64,000 nt of DNA from Planctomycetaceae bacterium (GTDB taxonomy: Bacteria; Planctomycetota; Planctomycetia; Planctomycetales; Planctomycetaceae). Positions 61,795 to 64,000 of this stretch are shown here, one piece after another. The notes under the pieces were generated by a model. That model did no database searches and was not told where the DNA came from. It worked only from the letters and a program-made list of their open reading frames with translations. Both the position numbers and the translations under genes were made by a program. Position 1 is the stretch's first letter; each line of letters starts with the position of its first letter. The stretch lies in assembly GCA_018699955.1 (NCBI GenBank), contig JABISG010000147.1, forward strand, positions 32,544 through 96,543. The letters run 5' to 3'.

Positions 61795-64000
61795 ATGCGA
61801 CTGACACTCAGGACACTGCTGGCCTATCTCGACGACATTCTCGAGCCGGCACAGGCGAAGGAAATTGGATCGAAGATTTCCGAAAGTAACTTCGCTGTGG
61901 ATCTGGTGAATCGCATCCGCGACGTCATGCGTCGCCGACGGTTGACGTCGCCCGATTTGGAAGGCCCCGCCAGCGGGCTGGATCCAAACGTGGTGGCCGA
62001 GTATCTCGACAATGTGCTACCGCCGGAGAAAGTGCCCGATGTGGAAAGGGTCTGTCTCGAATCCGACGTTCATCTGGCCGAAGCAGCGGCATGTCACCAA
62101 ATACTGACGGCAGCGTTGGGCGAACCGGTTCAGATTCTCCACCAGAGCCGCGAACACATGTATGCATTAGTGCCGGTGGCAAAACCGGCTGCCGCACAAG
62201 TCGAAGAAGCCGTGCAGCGCCCGATCGCGAACGACGAACCAAGCAAAGCCACGGCATCGGTCGAGCACGTTGAGCGAAAGGCTGCTGCAAAGACGGTAGC
62301 CGAGACCGACACCGGCACCGAATTTGAGAATGCGATTCCCGATTTCCTGCGGCCGCGTCCCTTATGGAAGCGCGCCATGCCGTACACAGTTGTGGGCCTG
62401 ATCGCGGTTGTTTGGGTTGGCCTGTTGTATATGGGCGACATCTTCCCGGAAGCCGCTTCGGATGGGACGGGTGAAGTCGTCGCTGATGGTGCGAATCTGA
62501 ACGGCCAACTGGCTGGCAATATCAACGATGGAAGACCGCTGTCGATTTCCGGAGCGAATTCGGACGCAGGCGATTTCGGTACGGAACCAGACAATATTGC
62601 GACAACGCCCTCTCCGATGAACGAGGAACCGATCGACCCACCTGCACCGCTTGATGAAGCAGTCGGTGGTGATCCGGTGGTCGATGCCGTGCCTCCGGGT
62701 GGTTTGAATCTTCCGGCTGCCACGGTTGGCAAACCGGCCACTGAACCGGCGGACAAAGTTGCTGTCAACGTTCCCGAAGTGAAACCGAAACCGGGTGCCG
62801 TTCCTGCGCCTGTTGTGGCGCCGGCACCCGCAGCACCTCTGTTACAGTACAACTCGCCGAGTGGAATTCTGCTGCGTTACGACAGTCTGGCTGAAGGTTG
62901 GATGGTGATGTCGCCTCGAGCGATCATCCATCCCGGCGAGCGATTTGCGGCACCCGAGCCGTTCGACGCTGTCATCAACATCGGCGATGCGCTGGCACGA
63001 GCCACGCTCGTTAGTGGTTCGGTTGCCCGCATCCTGCCGCCGACAAAAGCCGCCGGCATCGGTTTCGGAATCGAACAGGGGCGCGTCATCCTGCAGCCGG
63101 TGAGTAAGTCGGTCGGCAACAACGAAGACGAAAACGCCGAAGAGAAACCGGTCGTGCTGGCGGTTGCCGTCCGCGACGAGTTGTGGCGGGTCGAACTCCT
63201 CTCGCAGAATACCGTTTGCGGCATCGAGATCATTCCCGTCCAACCAAGTCAGCCCGATCAGGAATTCGGAATCGACATGTATTTCGGCAGGATTTTTGTC
63301 ACGGCCGGCTCGGTTCGATTTGCGGATGGAACGGGGAAAGTTCAATTGATCAACGGTCCCGGCTGGCGTTCGCTCACACCGTCCGACCGTGCCGCTGAGG
63401 CCAATGCCCCCGCCCCTGTTACGGGGCCGCCGCTGCTCACGATTCCCGTTTGGCTCGATCCGGTTGCTCGGAAATCGGTTGATCGGACGGTCAAGCGGTC
63501 GGCGACTTTGTACGCGCGAGAATTCGACGTGAAGCGCCCACTGGCGGAAAATGTGCATTCGCTCATCAAAGACGACCGGCCATATATCTCGGCATTGGCC
63601 GTAAAAAGCCTGGCGCTGACGGGCAACTACACCGCCATGGCTGAAGCGCTGAACGCGGCTCATGAAGAGTCAAGAATGGCGGCCATCATCGGCCTGCGCA
63701 ATTGGCTGCCGTTGAAGAAGGAGAACGGTGAGTTATTGAAGCAGACGCTGCAGAAACGATTCGCTCCGAAAGAAGCCGACATCGTGCTGCGATTGTTGTG
63801 GGGTTACAGCGAGGCCGACTTAACCGACCGTGCCACATCGGAGCAACTGGTGATGTGGCTCGACGACAACAGCCTCATTGTCCGCGAGGCGGCCTTCTAC
63901 CACATCTACCGCCTCACCGCCACAAAGTACGACTACGTCGCCCTCCGCCCCCCCGCCCAACGCCGAGCCGCCATCAACCGCTGGGAAGAACGCATCAAGG
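61795..64000 (+). CDS. large single-pass membrane protein, 3' end outside the window
   Basis: From the ATG at 61795 (MRLTLRTLLAYLDDIL) the frame stays open for 735 codons to the window edge. The first about 120 residues are helical and begin like planctomycete proteins with an anti-sigma/zinc-finger-like cytosolic start (RTLLAYLDDILEP, then VVAEYLDNVLPP). One membrane segment lies at about 195-213 (VVGLIAVVWVGLLYMG). A Pro/Ala/Asp-rich linker follows (about 214-345). The external part contains FecR-like beta structure and, near 560-735, helical repeats (HSLIKDDRPYISALAVKSLAL, ESRMAAIIGLRNWLP). It may sense or organise an envelope process. The C-terminus is not seen. Confidence 0.8.
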   Translation, partial: MRLTLRTLLAYLDDILEPAQAKEIGSKISESNFAVDLVNRIRDVMRRRRLTSPDLEGPASGLDPNVVAEYLDNVLPPEKVPDVERVCLESDVHLAEAAACHQILTAALGEPVQILHQSREHMYALVPVAKPAAAQVEEAVQRPIANDEPSKATASVEHVERKAAAKTVAETDTGTEFENAIPDFLRPRPLWKRAMPYTVVGLIAVVWVGLLYMGDIFPEAASDGTGEVVADGANLNGQLAGNINDGRPLSISGANSDAGDFGTEPDNIATTPSPMNEEPIDPPAPLDEAVGGDPVVDAVPPGGLNLPAATVGKPATEPADKVAVNVPEVKPKPGAVPAPVVAPAPAAPLLQYNSPSGILLRYDSLAEGWMVMSPRAIIHPGERFAAPEPFDAVINIGDALARATLVSGSVARILPPTKAAGIGFGIEQGRVILQPVSKSVGNNEDENAEEKPVVLAVAVRDELWRVELLSQNTVCGIEIIPVQPSQPDQEFGIDMYFGRIFVTAGSVRFADGTGKVQLINGPGWRSLTPSDRAAEANAPAPVTGPPLLTIPVWLDPVARKSVDRTVKRSATLYAREFDVKRPLAENVHSLIKDDRPYISALAVKSLALTGNYTAMAEALNAAHEESRMAAIIGLRNWLPLKKENGELLKQTLQKRFAPKEADIVLRLLWGYSEADLTDRATSEQLVMWLDDNSLIVREAAFYHIYRLTATKYDYVALRPPAQRRAAINRWEERIK

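Noticed and set aside
62130..63663. Long minus-strand open frames opposite the last gene (240 and 273 aa)
   Set aside because: They mirror the well-supported plus-strand frame from 61795 and show low-complexity Ser/Gly/Arg composition without domains.

Overview
The window looks like a chromosomal segment of a planctomycete (phylum Planctomycetota), probably from the Planctomycetaceae/Gemmataceae side of the phylum. The evidence is a cytochrome-like DUF1549/DUF1553 protein followed by a Tat-exported DUF1501 protein and a pre-peptidase-C-domain (PPC) protein, bacterial tetrahydromethanopterin (H4MPT) one-carbon genes (fae, an mtdC-like dehydrogenase, beta-RFAP synthase, a DUF447 protein), a protein kinase fused to a cyclic-nucleotide-binding domain beside an ECF sigma factor, a tiny DUF6800-like protein, two groEL copies, and genes for a Gram-negative envelope (bamA, lpxK, lspA, murJ). 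Genes are loosely spaced and separated by many short palindromic repeats. I see no CRISPR array, prophage, transposase or rRNA.

Layout. 1-8.7 kb: an exported hypothetical protein, tRNA-Ser(GCT), an Mrr-like nuclease, a STAS protein, a compact uvrA, an alkyltransferase-like protein, a methyltransferase, a LURP1-like protein and a DUF456 membrane protein. 8.9-17.2 kb (minus strand): DUF1549/1553, DUF1501 and PPC surface genes, then an SDR protein, a CaiB-type CoA-transferase and a GNAT acetyltransferase. 17.5-21.2 kb: a TIMP-like secreted protein, a C45-type hydrolase, a Tat-exported phosphoesterase and a membrane-anchored vWA protein. 21.4-27.7 kb (mostly plus): beta-RFAP synthase, a PLP decarboxylase, proA, lspA and fliM.

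27.7-37.1 kb holds a metallopeptidase, the DUF447 gene, bamA, mtdC and fae on the minus strand. An ATP-grasp gene and an enolase-superfamily gene run divergently from fae. Fae and MtdC would carry formaldehyde into the H4MPT pathway, beta-RFAP synthase would commit carbon to making the cofactor, and the ATP-grasp protein may act in cofactor assembly. 37.2-40.3 kb: ECF sigma factor, cNMP-binding/Ser-Thr kinase and a small membrane protein. 40.7-49.8 kb: isocitrate dehydrogenase, lpxK, a very long Lhr-type helicase, xylA and a lipoprotein. 50-61.7 kb (minus): an exported His-rich coiled-coil protein, murJ, holA, grpE, dnaJ, groEL, groES, a second groEL and a ThuA-like protein. The right edge cuts a large single-pass membrane protein that begins at 61795.

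The observation I find most interesting is that two intergenic palindrome families of this genome also occur inside the reading frame of the Lhr helicase (44914-44976). There they add about 20 residues without breaking the frame. The same 33-bp perfect palindrome sits just 3' of fae, and a relative forms the lspA-fliM terminator. I found no clear new defence or mobile system.
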